Below the pieces are notes generated by a model, which saw only the letters and a program-made list of their open reading frames with translations, searched no databases and was not told the origin of the DNA. A stretch of DNA of 64,000 nucleotides, from contig NZ_PDJO01000001.1 of NCBI RefSeq assembly GCF_002563775.1, positions 2,544,501 through 2,608,500 on the forward strand. Reading direction: 5' to 3'. The position numbers were made by a program, and so were the translations under genes. Shown one piece after another: positions 8,482 through 17,752 of this stretch; the first letter of the stretch is position 1; every line of letters begins with the position of its first letter. The stretch comes from Thioclava sp. ES.031. GTDB taxonomy: Bacteria > Pseudomonadota > Alphaproteobacteria > Rhodobacterales > Rhodobacteraceae.

Positions 8482-9876
8482 ATGGCGACTCAGAAACTCT
8501 ATGCCGGTGTGAAACTGCGCGAAACCCGCACGCGGCTCGGCCTGACCCAGAAAGCCTTCGCAGAACGGCTCGGCGTGTCGCTGCCCTATCTCAACCAGAT
8601 GGAGAACAACCACCGCCCGGTCTCGGCGCAGGTCGTGCTGGCGCTGGCGAGCGAGTTCGGGCTCGACGTGACCGAGCTCTCGGCGGGCGATGCGGAGCGG
8701 CTGGTCTCGGACATGCGCGAGGCGCTGGCCGACCCGATCTTCTCCGATGGCGCGCCGCCCTTGGCCGATCTGCGGCTCGCGGCGTCCAATGCCCCGGCGC
8801 TGGCGCGGTCCTTCCTCGAGTTGCACCGCGCCTATCGCCAGACCCATGAACGCCTCGCCTCGCTCGACGAAGCCCTGGGCCGCGAGGGCGCGCAAACGGT
8901 GGTCTCCCCCTGGGAAGAGGTCCGCGACTTCTTCCACTATTGCGACAATTACATCGACGCCGTCGACCGCGCTGCCGAACGCTATTCCTGCCGCGATGGC
9001 AACCGGTTGGAGCCTATTCCTCATGCGATCGATACCCTCGCGAAACGGGGCATCGACGTGCAGTTTTCCGACATTTCGCAACTGCGCGAGCGTGACGGCA
9101 ATCGCCTTCTGATCAACGCCCATGCGGGCCGCCCGACGCAGGCCTTCCAGCTGCTTCATCAAGTGGCGCTGCTAACCCAGAACGACCTGCTGGAGGCCAC
9201 GCTCGACCTCGCGCGCTTCCAGTCCGACACCGCCCGCGCGATCGCCAAGATCGGCCTCGCCAACTACTTCGCGGGCGCGGCGCTGCTGCCCTACCGCCCC
9301 TTTCTGGAGGCGGCGCAGGACACGCGCCACGATCTGGAGCGGCTCTGCGACATCTTCACCGCCTCGACCGAGCAGGTCGCCCACCGGCTTTCCACCCTGC
9401 AGCGGCCCGGCGCGAAGGGCATCCCCTTCTTCTTCGTCCGCGTCGATCAGGCCGGCACGATCACCAAGCGCCACTCCGCGACCCGGCTGCAATTCGCCCG
9501 GTTCGGCGGCGCCTGCCCGCTCTGGAACGTCCACCAAGCCTTTGAGACGCCGACGAAATTCCTGCGCCAACTCGCCGAGACCCCCGATGGCGTGCGTTAT
9601 CTCTGCCTCGCGCGCGACGTCTCGAAATCGGGCGGCAGCTTCACCGCGCCCGTGCGGCGTTACGCGATCTGTCTGGGCTGCGAGGTGAGCCACGCGAAGG
9701 GGCTCGTCTATGCCGACGATATGGAGCTCGGCAACCCCAAGGCCTACCAGCCGATCGGGATCTCCTGCCGAATCTGCGAGCGTAAGGACTGCCACCAGCG
9801 CTCGGTTCCGCCGCTGGAACGCCGCCTGCATGTCGATCCCGACCATCGCGGTCTTCTGCCTTACGACATCGCATAG
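8482..9876 (+). CDS. pccR: Short-chain acyl-CoA responsive XRE-family regulator
   Basis: This 464-residue protein starts with an XRE helix-turn-helix (residues about 8-65, LRETRTRLGLTQKAFAERLG and VSLPYLNQMENNHRPVS). It continues with an IrrE-like/ScfR central region and a Cys-rich C-terminus (AICLGCEVSH, ISCRICERKDCHQR). This architecture and its place opposite pccB match PccR of Rhodobacter, a regulator that senses propionyl-CoA-type acyl-CoAs and activates propionyl-CoA carboxylase genes. The ATG at 8482 follows GGGAGGGG. TTTGCAAA boxes flank the intergenic region on both sides. Confidence 0.9.
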   Translation: MATQKLYAGVKLRETRTRLGLTQKAFAERLGVSLPYLNQMENNHRPVSAQVVLALASEFGLDVTELSAGDAERLVSDMREALADPIFSDGAPPLADLRLAASNAPALARSFLELHRAYRQTHERLASLDEALGREGAQTVVSPWEEVRDFFHYCDNYIDAVDRAAERYSCRDGNRLEPIPHAIDTLAKRGIDVQFSDISQLRERDGNRLLINAHAGRPTQAFQLLHQVALLTQNDLLEATLDLARFQSDTARAIAKIGLANYFAGAALLPYRPFLEAAQDTRHDLERLCDIFTASTEQVAHRLSTLQRPGAKGIPFFFVRVDQAGTITKRHSATRLQFARFGGACPLWNVHQAFETPTKFLRQLAETPDGVRYLCLARDVSKSGGSFTAPVRRYAICLGCEVSHAKGLVYADDMELGNPKAYQPIGISCRICERKDCHQRSVPPLERRLHVDPDHRGLLPYDIA

Positions 9877-9908
9877 AAAAACGCCCCGGGGCCGAAGCCT
9901 CGAGGCGT
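9877..9908 (-). terminator. Intrinsic terminator
   Basis: On the minus strand a stem beginning ACGCC and closing GGCGT (one mismatch, one wobble inside) is followed by TTTTTCT. It ends the YdcH-family gene and overlaps the 3' side of the convergent pccR. Confidence 0.7.
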
Positions 9909-9937
9909 CTCACCAAAATCACTCGTTACCCTACAAC

Positions 9938-10183
9938 TCAGGCGTCGGCGGTGCCCAGCATCCGCGCGATCTCATCCTTCACCGCGGCGCGTTGCTTGCG
10001 CAGGTCGGTCTCGGCCAAGCTGTCCATCGGCTCCACATTCGTCTCGGCCCGGTGCACGCGATCGTTGAGCGCGTCATAATCGTCCAACAATTTTGCAAAA
10101 TGCGCGTTGGAGATTTTCAACTCGTGAATCCGGTCGAGTTGCGTGGGGAATTCTTCTTGCAGCGTGTGCGGCGTATTGGCCAT
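9938..10183 (-). CDS. YdcH/DUF465 family small protein
   Basis: This 81-residue, mostly helical protein reads MANTPHTLQEEFPTQLDRIH, then LKISNAHFAKLLDDYDALND, a typical DUF465 (YdcH) coiled-coil pattern in which a heptad region is followed by a basic-acidic C-terminus. The ATG at 10183 is preceded by AAAGGGAG. The family is widespread in proteobacteria; its role is not settled. It is convergent with pccR and followed by a terminator. Confidence 0.85.
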   Translation of the reverse strand: MANTPHTLQEEFPTQLDRIHELKISNAHFAKLLDDYDALNDRVHRAETNVEPMDSLAETDLRKQRAAVKDEIARMLGTADA

Positions 10184-10254
10184 GTCGCTCCCTTTCCTTG
10201 CTGTCGGACCGACCCTAGACCACCGCGACTCGCGCCACATTGATGCGTATCAAA

Positions 10255-10905
10255 TCAGCCGCCCGCGCGACGCCATCCTGCGGATTTTGCCTCGGCTTCC
10301 GAGCAGAACCACCGCTCGCCCTTGGCCTCGTTGATCCGCGTGGCCGCATAAGAGCGCGTGCCCGGCAGGTGATAGAGCCGCCCGCGCCCGGAAATATTGC
10401 CTTTGATCGCGCAATTTCCCGGCGGATTCTGCATCTTGGCCGCTGCACGGACCTCTGCGGGGCGCTCTGCCGCGCCCTGCCAGACACCGAGGCCCGCGCG
10501 CCGCGCCCGGTCCTCCTGCGACACATAATCGCGCGAATATTTCCGATAGGCGAAGGCCGCCCCGCGCGCGACCATCTCGGCATTCAGGTCGCGCCCGCCT
10601 GCCCGGCAGACCGCGATCAGCCGCCCGTAGCGATCTTCCTCATCGCCCGAGCAGCGCACCCCCTGCCCCGCGAGCCGCTGCAGCTCCGCCGTGGCCGCCC
10701 GTCCGCAGGCCCAGCGCACGCCCTGCGCCGTCTTGCAGCTTTGCTTCGCCTCCGGCGCGTCGATCCCGAAAAGCCGCACCCGCGTGTTCTGGACCACCAG
10801 CGTATCGCCATCGACGACGCGCGGCAGGCCGCTCACGGTCGCCGCCGAGAGCTGCGACGCGGCGGGCACCGCCAGAAGAACGAGGAGTGAACAAATCCTT
10901 AACAC
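10255..10905 (-). CDS. Thermonuclease-family (SNase-like) exported protein with C-terminal Cys domain
   Basis: This 216-residue protein has a signal peptide (MLRICSLLVLLAVPAASQLSA) and a staphylococcal-nuclease-like domain (RVVDGDTLVVQNTRVRLFGI, DAPEA, then DEEDRYGRLIAVC). The catalytic Arg/Glu/Arg positions of SNase are represented by RLFGIDAPE, the E-D-R-Y-G-R motif and the later RAAF-type region. After it comes a short Cys-containing module (NCAIKGNISGRGRLYHLPGT, then ERWFCSEAEAKSAGWRRA), known to follow many such nucleases. It probably degrades or binds nucleic acid outside the cytoplasm. Divergent from the DoxX gene. Confidence 0.85.
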   Translation of the reverse strand: MLRICSLLVLLAVPAASQLSAATVSGLPRVVDGDTLVVQNTRVRLFGIDAPEAKQSCKTAQGVRWACGRAATAELQRLAGQGVRCSGDEEDRYGRLIAVCRAGGRDLNAEMVARGAAFAYRKYSRDYVSQEDRARRAGLGVWQGAAERPAEVRAAAKMQNPPGNCAIKGNISGRGRLYHLPGTRSYAATRINEAKGERWFCSEAEAKSAGWRRAGG

Positions 10906-10985
10906 ACCCCAGATATCGGCGGAACTGATCTCGCACGCAACAGATTTCGTAGCTGAATGGTAAACGCGAAACTTGGGAGTCCCAC

Positions 10986-11369
10986 ATGTCCGACGCGCTC
11001 AACCTGATCGGCCGCATCCTGATCGCTCTGCTGTTCTTCGGCGGCGCGGTTCAGAAAGTCAGCGACCCGCAGATGGTGGAGGAGATGATCGGCTGGCTCG
11101 GCCTGCCCGGCTGGCTCGTCTGGCCCGTGGCGCTGTTCAACCTGATCGCGGCGCTCGGCCTGATCTTCGGCCCGAAGGTGCGGGGCTGGGCGCTGATCCT
11201 CGCCGCCTATTGCATCTTCACCAGTTGGTTTCACTGGCAGCTGCGCGCCGACCCTTGGCAGGTGACGATCTTCGTGAAGAACTGGGCGATCGCAGGCGGG
11301 CTCTTGATCCTCGCAGCGCAGGGGCCGGGGCGCTATGCCCTCAGCACCCTGCGCCGCGAGGGCCGTTAA
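10986..11369 (+). CDS. DoxX family membrane protein
   Basis: This 127-residue protein has four predicted membrane helices and the DoxX-family pattern (LNLIGRILIALLFFGGAVQK, WLGLPGWLVWPVALFNL). Family members are small inner-membrane proteins, some linked to quinone-dependent redox. The start follows a GGGAGTCCCAC stretch, a modest ribosome-binding site. It is convergent with betA, with one base between stops. Confidence 0.85.
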   Translation: MSDALNLIGRILIALLFFGGAVQKVSDPQMVEEMIGWLGLPGWLVWPVALFNLIAALGLIFGPKVRGWALILAAYCIFTSWFHWQLRADPWQVTIFVKNWAIAGGLLILAAQGPGRYALSTLRREGR

Positions 11370-11370
11370 C

Positions 11371-13032
11371 TCAGCGCTGCGCCACCTGCCAGTTCGGCGC
11401 GATCCACGGCTCGAGATTCTCGCGCGCGAGCGGCGCGCGGCCCAGCAGGTGATCGGCCATCTTCTCGCCCACCATGATCGAGGGCGCGTTGAGGTTGCCA
11501 TTGGTGATCCGCGGGAAGACCGAACTGTCGGCGACCCGCAGCCCCTCCACCCCGATCACACGCCCTTCGGGATCGACGACGGCGCTCGGATCGTCCGCCG
11601 CCCCCATCTTCGCGGTGCCGCAGGGGTGATAGGCGCTCTCGGCATGCTCGCGGATGAAGGCGTCGATCTGCTCATCCGTCTCGACCGCAGCGCCGGGCTG
11701 AATCTCGTGCTTCACATGCGCGGCCATCGGTCCTTGGGCAAAGATCTCCCGCGTCAGCCGCACGCATTTGCGGAACTCGGCCCAGTCGTCGGGATGGCTC
11801 ATATAGTTGAACTTGATCTCCGGCTTGGCCTCGGGATCACCCGAACTGAGCCGCACATGCCCGCGCGATTTCGAACGCATCGGCCCGACATGCGCCTGGA
11901 AGCCATGCCCCTCGGCGGCGGCCTTGCCGTCATAGCGCACCGCGATCGGCAGGAAGTGATACTGAATGTCCGGGTAGTCGATCCCGGCATCCGAGCGAAT
12001 GAAAGCGCAGCTCTCGAACTGGTTCGACGCGCCGAGCCCACCCTTGGTGAACAGCCACTGCGCACCCACACGAGCCTTGCCGTAGAGGTTCCAGTATTTG
12101 AACAGCGTCACCGGCTGTTTCGCGGCGAATTGCATATAGATCTCAAGGTGATCCTGCAGGTTCGCACCCACGCCGGGGCGATCCGCCAGCACCTCGACAC
12201 CATGGTCGCGCAGATGCTCCGCCGGGCCCACCCCCGACAGCATCAGCAGCTTCGGCGTGTTGATCGAGCTCGCGGCCAGCACGACCTCGGAGCTCGCCCG
12301 GACCACCTCGATCTGCCCCTTGCGCTTGATCTCGACGCCGACAGCCTTCTTGCCTTCGAAGACGACGCGCCGCGCCAGACCGCGCACGATCCGCAGCTTG
12401 CCGGTCTTGAGCGCCGGGCGCAGATAGGCGTTGGCCGCCGACCAGCGACGCCCCTTGTAGATCGTGGCCTCCATCGGCCCGAAGCCTTCCTGCTGCTGGC
12501 CGTTGTAATCCTCGGTCACCGGGTAGCCCGCCGCCTTGCCCGCCGCGACGAAAGCGTCGAACAGCGGATTGGCGCGCGGCCCGCGCGTCACATGAAGCGG
12601 CCCCGAGCGGCCACGCCATTCGGTCTCTTCGCCGCCATGCCAATGCTCCATCCGCTTGTAATAGGGCAACACATCCGCATAGCCCCAGCCGGTTGCGCCG
12701 CTTTCTTCCCAATGGTCGAAATCGCGCGCATGGCCCCGGACATAGACCATGCCGTTGATGCTCGACGACCCGCCCAGCACCTTGCCGCGCGGGGTCGCCA
12801 GACGCCGCCCGCCCAGATGCTCTTCGGGTTCCGACTGAAAGCCCCAGTCGTAGATCCCCATATTCATCGGATAGCTCAGCGCGCCGGGCATCTGGATGAA
12901 CGGCCCCGCATCCGAGCCGCCATGCTCGATCACCACGACGTCGCGCCCCGCTTCCACGAGCCGGTAGGCCAGCGCCGAGCCACCCGAGCCTGCGCCTACG
13001 ATCACAAATTCTGCCGAAACACTCATCTTCAT
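11371..13032 (-). CDS. betA: Choline dehydrogenase
   Basis: This 553-residue GMC flavoprotein has the FAD-binding start ([20 protein letters not shown], then EHGG), the GMC signature ([20 protein letters not shown]) and the C-terminal catalytic region ([13 protein letters not shown] with His, and [14 protein letters not shown] with Asn). It oxidises choline to betaine aldehyde. betB encodes the next enzyme and lies 97 bases upstream on the same strand, with betI before it. The start codon lies within a dispersed repeat that supplies its ribosome-binding site (GAGG) and ATG. Length is normal for BetA. Confidence 0.96.
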   Translation of the reverse strand: MKMSVSAEFVIVGAGSGGSALAYRLVEAGRDVVVIEHGGSDAGPFIQMPGALSYPMNMGIYDWGFQSEPEEHLGGRRLATPRGKVLGGSSSINGMVYVRGHARDFDHWEESGATGWGYADVLPYYKRMEHWHGGEETEWRGRSGPLHVTRGPRANPLFDAFVAAGKAAGYPVTEDYNGQQQEGFGPMEATIYKGRRWSAANAYLRPALKTGKLRIVRGLARRVVFEGKKAVGVEIKRKGQIEVVRASSEVVLAASSINTPKLLMLSGVGPAEHLRDHGVEVLADRPGVGANLQDHLEIYMQFAAKQPVTLFKYWNLYGKARVGAQWLFTKGGLGASNQFESCAFIRSDAGIDYPDIQYHFLPIAVRYDGKAAAEGHGFQAHVGPMRSKSRGHVRLSSGDPEAKPEIKFNYMSHPDDWAEFRKCVRLTREIFAQGPMAAHVKHEIQPGAAVETDEQIDAFIREHAESAYHPCGTAKMGAADDPSAVVDPEGRVIGVEGLRVADSSVFPRITNGNLNAPSIMVGEKMADHLLGRAPLARENLEPWIAPNWQVAQR

Positions 13033-13060
13033 CTGGCCTCAAATACTCCGGGGGTCGCCG
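13028..13060 (-). repeat. Dispersed Rhodobacterales repeat containing the betA start
   Basis: On the minus strand the unit contains CCGGAGTATTTGAGGCCAGA followed by TGAAG. It resembles a short repeat frequent in Rhodobacterales genomes and the two copies at 18811-18883 of this window. Here it includes the betA ATG. Confidence 0.6.
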
Positions 13061-13128
13061 TTTGGTGCGCCATCGGTCCGAGGACCAACCGGCGACGGGC
13101 AGCGCCCCCAGCCGCCCCAAATTCGAAC

Positions 13129-14580
13129 TCAGTAAGGGCTCTCGACCGGTCCCATGCCGACATAGACGGATTTGAGCTGCGTATAATGCTCCACCGCCGC
13201 GCGGGAATTCTCGCGCCCGAAGCCCGATTGCTTCACCGCGCCGAAGGGCATTTCCACCGGCGTCAGGTTATAGGCGTTGATCCATGTCGTGCCCGCCTGC
13301 AGCCGGCCGACCACGCGGTGCCCGCGCGCCAGATCGCCGGTGAACACACCCGCGGCGAGACCGAACTGCGTGTCGTTGGCCCGCGCGATCGCCTCTTCCT
13401 CGGTCTCGAAATCCAGCACCGACATGACCGGGCCGAAAATCTCCTCGCGCGCGATGGTCATGTCGTCGGTGACATCGGCGAAGACCGTGGGCTGCACGAA
13501 AAGCGGCCCCTCGTTGCCCGCAGACCCACCGCAGACCAGCCGCGCGCCTTCGGATTTCGCGCTCTCGACATAGGACATCACCTTGTCGAACTGCGCCTGC
13601 GAGATCAGCGGGCCGAATTGCGTCGCCTCATCGAGCGGATCGCCCGCGACGATGGTCTCGGTGCGCTCTTTCAGCCGGGCGAGGAATTGCTCCTTGATGC
13701 CCTTCTGCACGAAGACCCGCGTCCCGTTCGAGCAGATCTGACCCGAGGAATAGAAATTCCCCAGCATCGCCGCGCCGATCGCGCTTTCGATATCGGCGTC
13801 GTCGAACACGATCATCGGGGATTTGCCGCCCAGCTCCATCGTGACGTGCTTCATCCCCGCCGAGGCCGCCTGATAGACCTTCGCGCCCGTCGGCACCGAG
13901 CCCGTCAGCGAGACTTTCGCGATACGCGGATCTGTGGACAGCGCCGCCCCCACCGGACCGAAGCCCTGCACCACGTTGAAGATGCCCGCGGGCATCCCGG
14001 CTTCGATGAAGATCTCGGCGAGCTTCAGAGCGCCCAGCGGCGTCATCTCGGAAGGCTTGAACACCATCGCGTTGCCGGTCGACAGCGCGGGCGCGGATTT
14101 CCAGCAGGCGATCTGGCTGGGATAGTTCCACGCGCCGATGCCCGCGCAGACGCCCAGCGGCTCGCGGATCGTATAGGCGAAATCGCCACCCAGCGGCATC
14201 GTCTCGCCGGTCAGCGTCGGCGCGAGACCTGCGAAATATTCCAGCGCCTCGGCCCCCGAGGGCCAGTCGGCCTCGCGGGTTTCCTGAATCGGCTTGCCGG
14301 TGTCGAGCGTTTCCAGCTGCGCCAGCTCCTCGGCGCGTTCGCGGATGATCGCGACGGCACGGGTCAGGATGCGGCCGCGCTCGACCGGGCGCAGCGCGGC
14401 CCAGTCCTTCTGCGCTTCCATCGCCCCCGAAATCGCGGCGTCGATCACCGCAGGGGTCGCCGCGTGCAGCTTCGCGATCACCTCGCCGGTGCCGGGATAG
14501 GTGACGATCAGCTCGTCGCCATCGGTGTCTTCCATCCAGTCGCCATTGACGAAATGGCTCGCTTTCGGCTGTGCCCTCAT
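13129..14580 (-). CDS. betB: Betaine aldehyde dehydrogenase
   Basis: This 483-residue aldehyde dehydrogenase has [18 protein letters not shown] (catalytic Glu), [16 protein letters not shown] (catalytic Cys) and the NAD-binding [14 protein letters not shown]. It converts betaine aldehyde to glycine betaine, an osmoprotectant and one-carbon source. The ATG at 14580 overlaps the betI stop by four bases (ATGA), so betI, betB and betA form one operon with translational coupling. GGAGGT precedes the start. Confidence 0.96.
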   Translation of the reverse strand: MRAQPKASHFVNGDWMEDTDGDELIVTYPGTGEVIAKLHAATPAVIDAAISGAMEAQKDWAALRPVERGRILTRAVAIIRERAEELAQLETLDTGKPIQETREADWPSGAEALEYFAGLAPTLTGETMPLGGDFAYTIREPLGVCAGIGAWNYPSQIACWKSAPALSTGNAMVFKPSEMTPLGALKLAEIFIEAGMPAGIFNVVQGFGPVGAALSTDPRIAKVSLTGSVPTGAKVYQAASAGMKHVTMELGGKSPMIVFDDADIESAIGAAMLGNFYSSGQICSNGTRVFVQKGIKEQFLARLKERTETIVAGDPLDEATQFGPLISQAQFDKVMSYVESAKSEGARLVCGGSAGNEGPLFVQPTVFADVTDDMTIAREEIFGPVMSVLDFETEEEAIARANDTQFGLAAGVFTGDLARGHRVVGRLQAGTTWINAYNLTPVEMPFGAVKQSGFGRENSRAAVEHYTQLKSVYVGMGPVESPY

Positions 14581-15158
14581 TGGTGGACCTCCAATTCCTT
14601 TTCCAGATGCGCCAGCACCAGATTGCAGGCGGCCTCCCGGTCGGGATCGCCCGCGACCAGCGCCGCGCGGATGTAGACGCCGTCGATCAGCGCGCCCAAC
14701 CCCTCGGCCACGGAGCCCGCCCGGTCGCCGACCAGCGGGCGCAGCCCATGCACGAGGTTCGAGCGCAGACGGCGCTGATAGATATGCAGCAGGCGCCGCG
14801 CATCGGCGCTCGACTGCGCGAGCACGTAGAAGTTCAGCCACGCGGCGATCGCCTCGTGCCGGAACGATCCCGCCGCGAAGGAGCCCATCACAACCGCGCG
14901 AACCCGCTCCTGCGGGGTCTGCGCCATCGCCATCGCGCCGCGCACTTCGGCACCGTAAATCGACAGGATCGAGCGCATCGCGGCGAGGAAAATCCGGTCT
15001 TTCGACCCGAAATAATGGTGTGCCAGCGCCGAGGACATGCCCGCGCGCCGGGCGATCTGAGCGACCGTCACATCCAGCGATCCCGCCTCGCCCACTGTCT
15101 CAATGGTGGCTTTCACCAAGGCAGCGCGGCGTATAGGCTCTGCTCCAAGCTTGGGCAT
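14577..15158 (-). CDS. betI: TetR-family choline-responsive repressor
   Basis: This 193-residue protein has an N-terminal TetR helix-turn-helix ([25 protein letters not shown], split by strand turns) and a C-terminal ligand domain. It matches BetI, which represses bet and choline-uptake genes and is released by choline. The start follows AAGGAGG. The divergent choX promoter region contains a palindrome suited as its operator. Confidence 0.93.
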   Translation of the reverse strand: MPKLGAEPIRRAALVKATIETVGEAGSLDVTVAQIARRAGMSSALAHHYFGSKDRIFLAAMRSILSIYGAEVRGAMAMAQTPQERVRAVVMGSFAAGSFRHEAIAAWLNFYVLAQSSADARRLLHIYQRRLRSNLVHGLRPLVGDRAGSVAEGLGALIDGVYIRAALVAGDPDREAACNLVLAHLEKELEVHQ

Positions 15159-15208
15159 CGTGCGGGCCTCCTTCGGGTCGTTTGCTTGTATGTCGGGCTA
15201 AGACATGT

Positions 15209-15230
15209 TTATTGACTCGTCAATCAATAA
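15209..15230. promoter_or_regulatory. Candidate BetI operator
   Basis: ATTGAC-TC-GTCAAT is a perfect palindrome at 15211-15224, nested in TTATTGA...CAATAA. It lies between divergent betI and choX and resembles BetI operators, which carry ATTGA/TCAAT half-sites. Binding is inferred. Confidence 0.7.
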
Positions 15231-15272
15231 CCGCATTCTGCGGTTTCTTGACGTTGTGATAGGGAGAAAAAT

Positions 15273-16217
15273 ATGACGTTTCGTTCCACGCTCCTCGCGC
15301 TGAGTGCGGCGCTCTCGCTCGGATTGGCAGGCACCGCGCCCGCTCAGGCCGCCGATTGCTCGAAAGTGACCTTCTCCGATGTCGGCTGGACCGACATCAC
15401 CTCGACCACCGCGGTCGCGACCACGATCCTCGAAGCCCTCGGCTACGAGACCGACACCAAGGTGCTCTCGGTTCCGGTGACCTACGAAGCGCTATCGAAA
15501 GGCGATGTCGACGTGTTCCTCGGCAACTGGATGCCCTCGATGGCCGCCAATGTGGACCCCTACACCAAGGACGGCACGGTCGAGACGCTCGGCACCAACC
15601 TGACCGGCGCGAAATACACGCTCGCGACCAACGCCGCCGGCGCCAAGGCCGGCATCAAGGACTTCTCCGACATCGCCAAACATGCCGACGAGCTGGACAA
15701 CCAGATCTACGGCATCGAGCCGGGCAATGACGGCAACGCGCTGATCCTCGACATGATCGACAAGGACGCGTTCGGCCTGAAGGACTTCGACCTGAAGGAA
15801 AGCTCCGAGCAGGGCATGCTCGCGCAGGTCGCGCGCGCCGATAAGGCCGACAAGCCGATCATCTTCCTCGCGTGGGAGCCCCACCCGATGAACTCCAACT
15901 TCGACATCACCTATCTCTCGGGCGGCGATGACTTCTTCGGCCCCGACTACGGCGGTGCGACGGTCATGACCAATGTCCGCGCGGGCTATGTCGACGAATG
16001 CCCGAACCCGGGCAAGCTCGTGTCGAACCTGAAGTTCACCCTCTCGATGGAAAACGAGATCATGGGCAAGATCCTCGACGACGGCGAGGACCCCAAGGAT
16101 GCCGCGAAGGAATGGCTCAAGGCCCATCCCGAAACCTGGCAGGCCTGGCTCGAAGGCGTGACCACCAAGGATGGCGGCGACGCGCGTGAAGCGGTCGAGA
16201 AAGCGCTGAACTCGTGA
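15273..16217 (+). CDS. choX: Choline ABC transporter substrate-binding protein
   Basis: This 314-residue protein has a signal peptide (MTFRSTLLALSAALSLGLAG, cleavage near AQAAD) and an OpuAC-type binding domain (VGWTDITSTTAVATTILEAL, GDVDVFLGNWMPSM, FLAWEPHPMNSNF). Aromatic residues in these motifs form the quaternary-ammonium cage in ChoX proteins. It delivers choline to ChoW/ChoV in the periplasm. GGGAG precedes the ATG. Transcribed away from betI across the palindromic operator. Confidence 0.93.
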   Translation: MTFRSTLLALSAALSLGLAGTAPAQAADCSKVTFSDVGWTDITSTTAVATTILEALGYETDTKVLSVPVTYEALSKGDVDVFLGNWMPSMAANVDPYTKDGTVETLGTNLTGAKYTLATNAAGAKAGIKDFSDIAKHADELDNQIYGIEPGNDGNALILDMIDKDAFGLKDFDLKESSEQGMLAQVARADKADKPIIFLAWEPHPMNSNFDITYLSGGDDFFGPDYGGATVMTNVRAGYVDECPNPGKLVSNLKFTLSMENEIMGKILDDGEDPKDAAKEWLKAHPETWQAWLEGVTTKDGGDAREAVEKALNS

Positions 16218-16252
16218 GCCTTTGGGCAAAACCTTCGCGCGGGCGGCAGGGC

Positions 16253-16897
16253 ATGACCCTCCGCCGCCCCCGTGCCCCTTCGGTCCGCGCCCTCACCGGC
16301 GCGGCCCTTCTCTTCGCGGGGATGATCGCAGCTCCCCTCGCCCCCGCGCACGCCGCGGATTGCCCCGACACCGAGGCCCTGCACGCGGCGGGCGTCACGC
16401 TCACCCGCAACACCCCGAAAATGGCGCAGGCCTATCGCTACGAGAACGGCACGCTGACCTCCTACCGGGTCGACGATCCCGAGCTCGGCCGCCCGCCCAA
16501 GCGCGAGCGCTACGACCATCCGCTGGCGGTGAGCCTTCAGGAAATGGACGGGCGCAGCTTCGCGCTCATCTATGACGACGACCCCGCACGGCTCGACCAA
16601 TTGCCGCAACTGGGCAACTGGCGCACCCCGGTGAGCCTGAAAGTCGACGGCGAGACCAAGGATCGCGGCACCATCTCCTACGCCTATCGCGGCACCGGCT
16701 CGGTGCAGATCGGTGCCTGCCGCTACGATGTCTGGCAGGTCGTCGAACGGATCGCGATGGGCAAGCTGCGCACCGCCTTCCTCAAGGAATTCTCTCCCAA
16801 GGCCGGGCTGGTCCTGCGCGTCACCAAGCTCGACCCCGAAACCGGCAAGGCGCAATCGCAAGTCGCCTTCGACCGCATCGAGACGCGCCAGAAATAA
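16253..16897 (+). CDS. Hypothetical exported protein inserted between choX and choW
   Basis: This 214-residue protein has a signal peptide (MTLRRPRAPSVRALTGAALL, cleavage near AHAAD). The mature part (YRYENGTLTSYRVDDPELGR, then RYDHPLAVSLQEMDG and CRYDVWQVVERI) shows no motif I can name, though the last element resembles DUF3108-like sheets. A GTG at 16214 overlaps the choX stop and would extend it by 13 residues; the ATG gives a better signal peptide. It lies within the cho operon, 18 bases before choW, so it may assist choline uptake in the envelope, but this is inference. Confidence 0.75.
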   Translation: MTLRRPRAPSVRALTGAALLFAGMIAAPLAPAHAADCPDTEALHAAGVTLTRNTPKMAQAYRYENGTLTSYRVDDPELGRPPKRERYDHPLAVSLQEMDGRSFALIYDDDPARLDQLPQLGNWRTPVSLKVDGETKDRGTISYAYRGTGSVQIGACRYDVWQVVERIAMGKLRTAFLKEFSPKAGLVLRVTKLDPETGKAQSQVAFDRIETRQK

Positions 16898-16915
16898 CAA
16901 ACCGCAAGGACAGCT

Positions 16916-17752
16916 ATGAACTGGTTGACCGAAACCAAAATTCCCGTCGGCAAGACCGCCAAGATCGTGATCGACTGGCTGCAGGACCACGCCGCACCGC
17001 TCTTCGACGCGCTCTCCGTCGCGCTGAAAGCCCTGATCGACGCAACGCTCTGGGTGCTGCAAGGCCCCCCGCCCCTTCTCGTGATCCTCGCCTTCGCGGT
17101 GATCGCCTACCTGCTGCAACGCAGCTGGAAGATTTCGCTGCTGGTGATCGTGGGCTTCCTGTTCATCCTCAATCAGGACTACTGGGAGGAGACGACCGAG
17201 AGCCTCACCCTCGTGATCGCCGCCTGCGTGGTCTGCATGGGGATCGGGGTGCCGATCGGCATCGCCGCCGCCCACCGTCCGCGCCTCTATGCGGTACTGC
17301 AACCGGTCTTGGACCTGATGCAGACGCTGCCAGCCTTCGTCTACCTGATCCCGGCCATCGTCTTCTTCGGCATCGGCATGGTGCCGGGCCTGATCGCAAC
17401 GGTGATCTTCGTGCTGCCCGCGCCGATCCGCCTGACCCATCTGGGCGTCTCCTCGACGCCGGACACGCTGACCGAGGCCGCCCAATCCTTCGGCGCCACG
17501 AAAAGCCAGCTGCTGTGGAAGGTCGAGCTGCCCTATGCCACGCCGCAGATCATGGCCGGTCTGAACCAGACCATCATGCTCTCGCTGTCGATGGTCGTCG
17601 TGGCCGCTCTGGTGGGCGCGGACGGGCTTGGCGTGCCGGTCGTGCGCGCGCTCAACACCGTGAACACGGCGCTCGGCTTCGAGTCCGGCTTCGTGATCGT
17701 CGTCGTCGCCATCATCCTTGACCGCATGCTGCGCCGCGGAGGTTCGAAATGA
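16916..17752 (+). CDS. choW: Choline ABC transporter permease
   Basis: This 278-residue protein has about six membrane helices and the BPD transporter EAA region (EAAQSFGATKSQLLWKVELP). It matches ProW/OpuAB-type permeases and, by context, ChoW. Within the inner membrane it forms the translocation path with ChoV. AAGGA precedes the start. The stop overlaps choV by four bases. Confidence 0.93.
   Translation: MNWLTETKIPVGKTAKIVIDWLQDHAAPLFDALSVALKALIDATLWVLQGPPPLLVILAFAVIAYLLQRSWKISLLVIVGFLFILNQDYWEETTESLTLVIAACVVCMGIGVPIGIAAAHRPRLYAVLQPVLDLMQTLPAFVYLIPAIVFFGIGMVPGLIATVIFVLPAPIRLTHLGVSSTPDTLTEAAQSFGATKSQLLWKVELPYATPQIMAGLNQTIMLSLSMVVVAALVGADGLGVPVVRALNTVNTALGFESGFVIVVVAIILDRMLRRGGSK

Noticed and set aside
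11335..14676. 1113-residue open frame on the plus strand opposite betA and betB
   Set aside because: Spans two conserved genes on the other strand; repetitive His/Arg/Asp composition, no domain and no ribosome-binding site.
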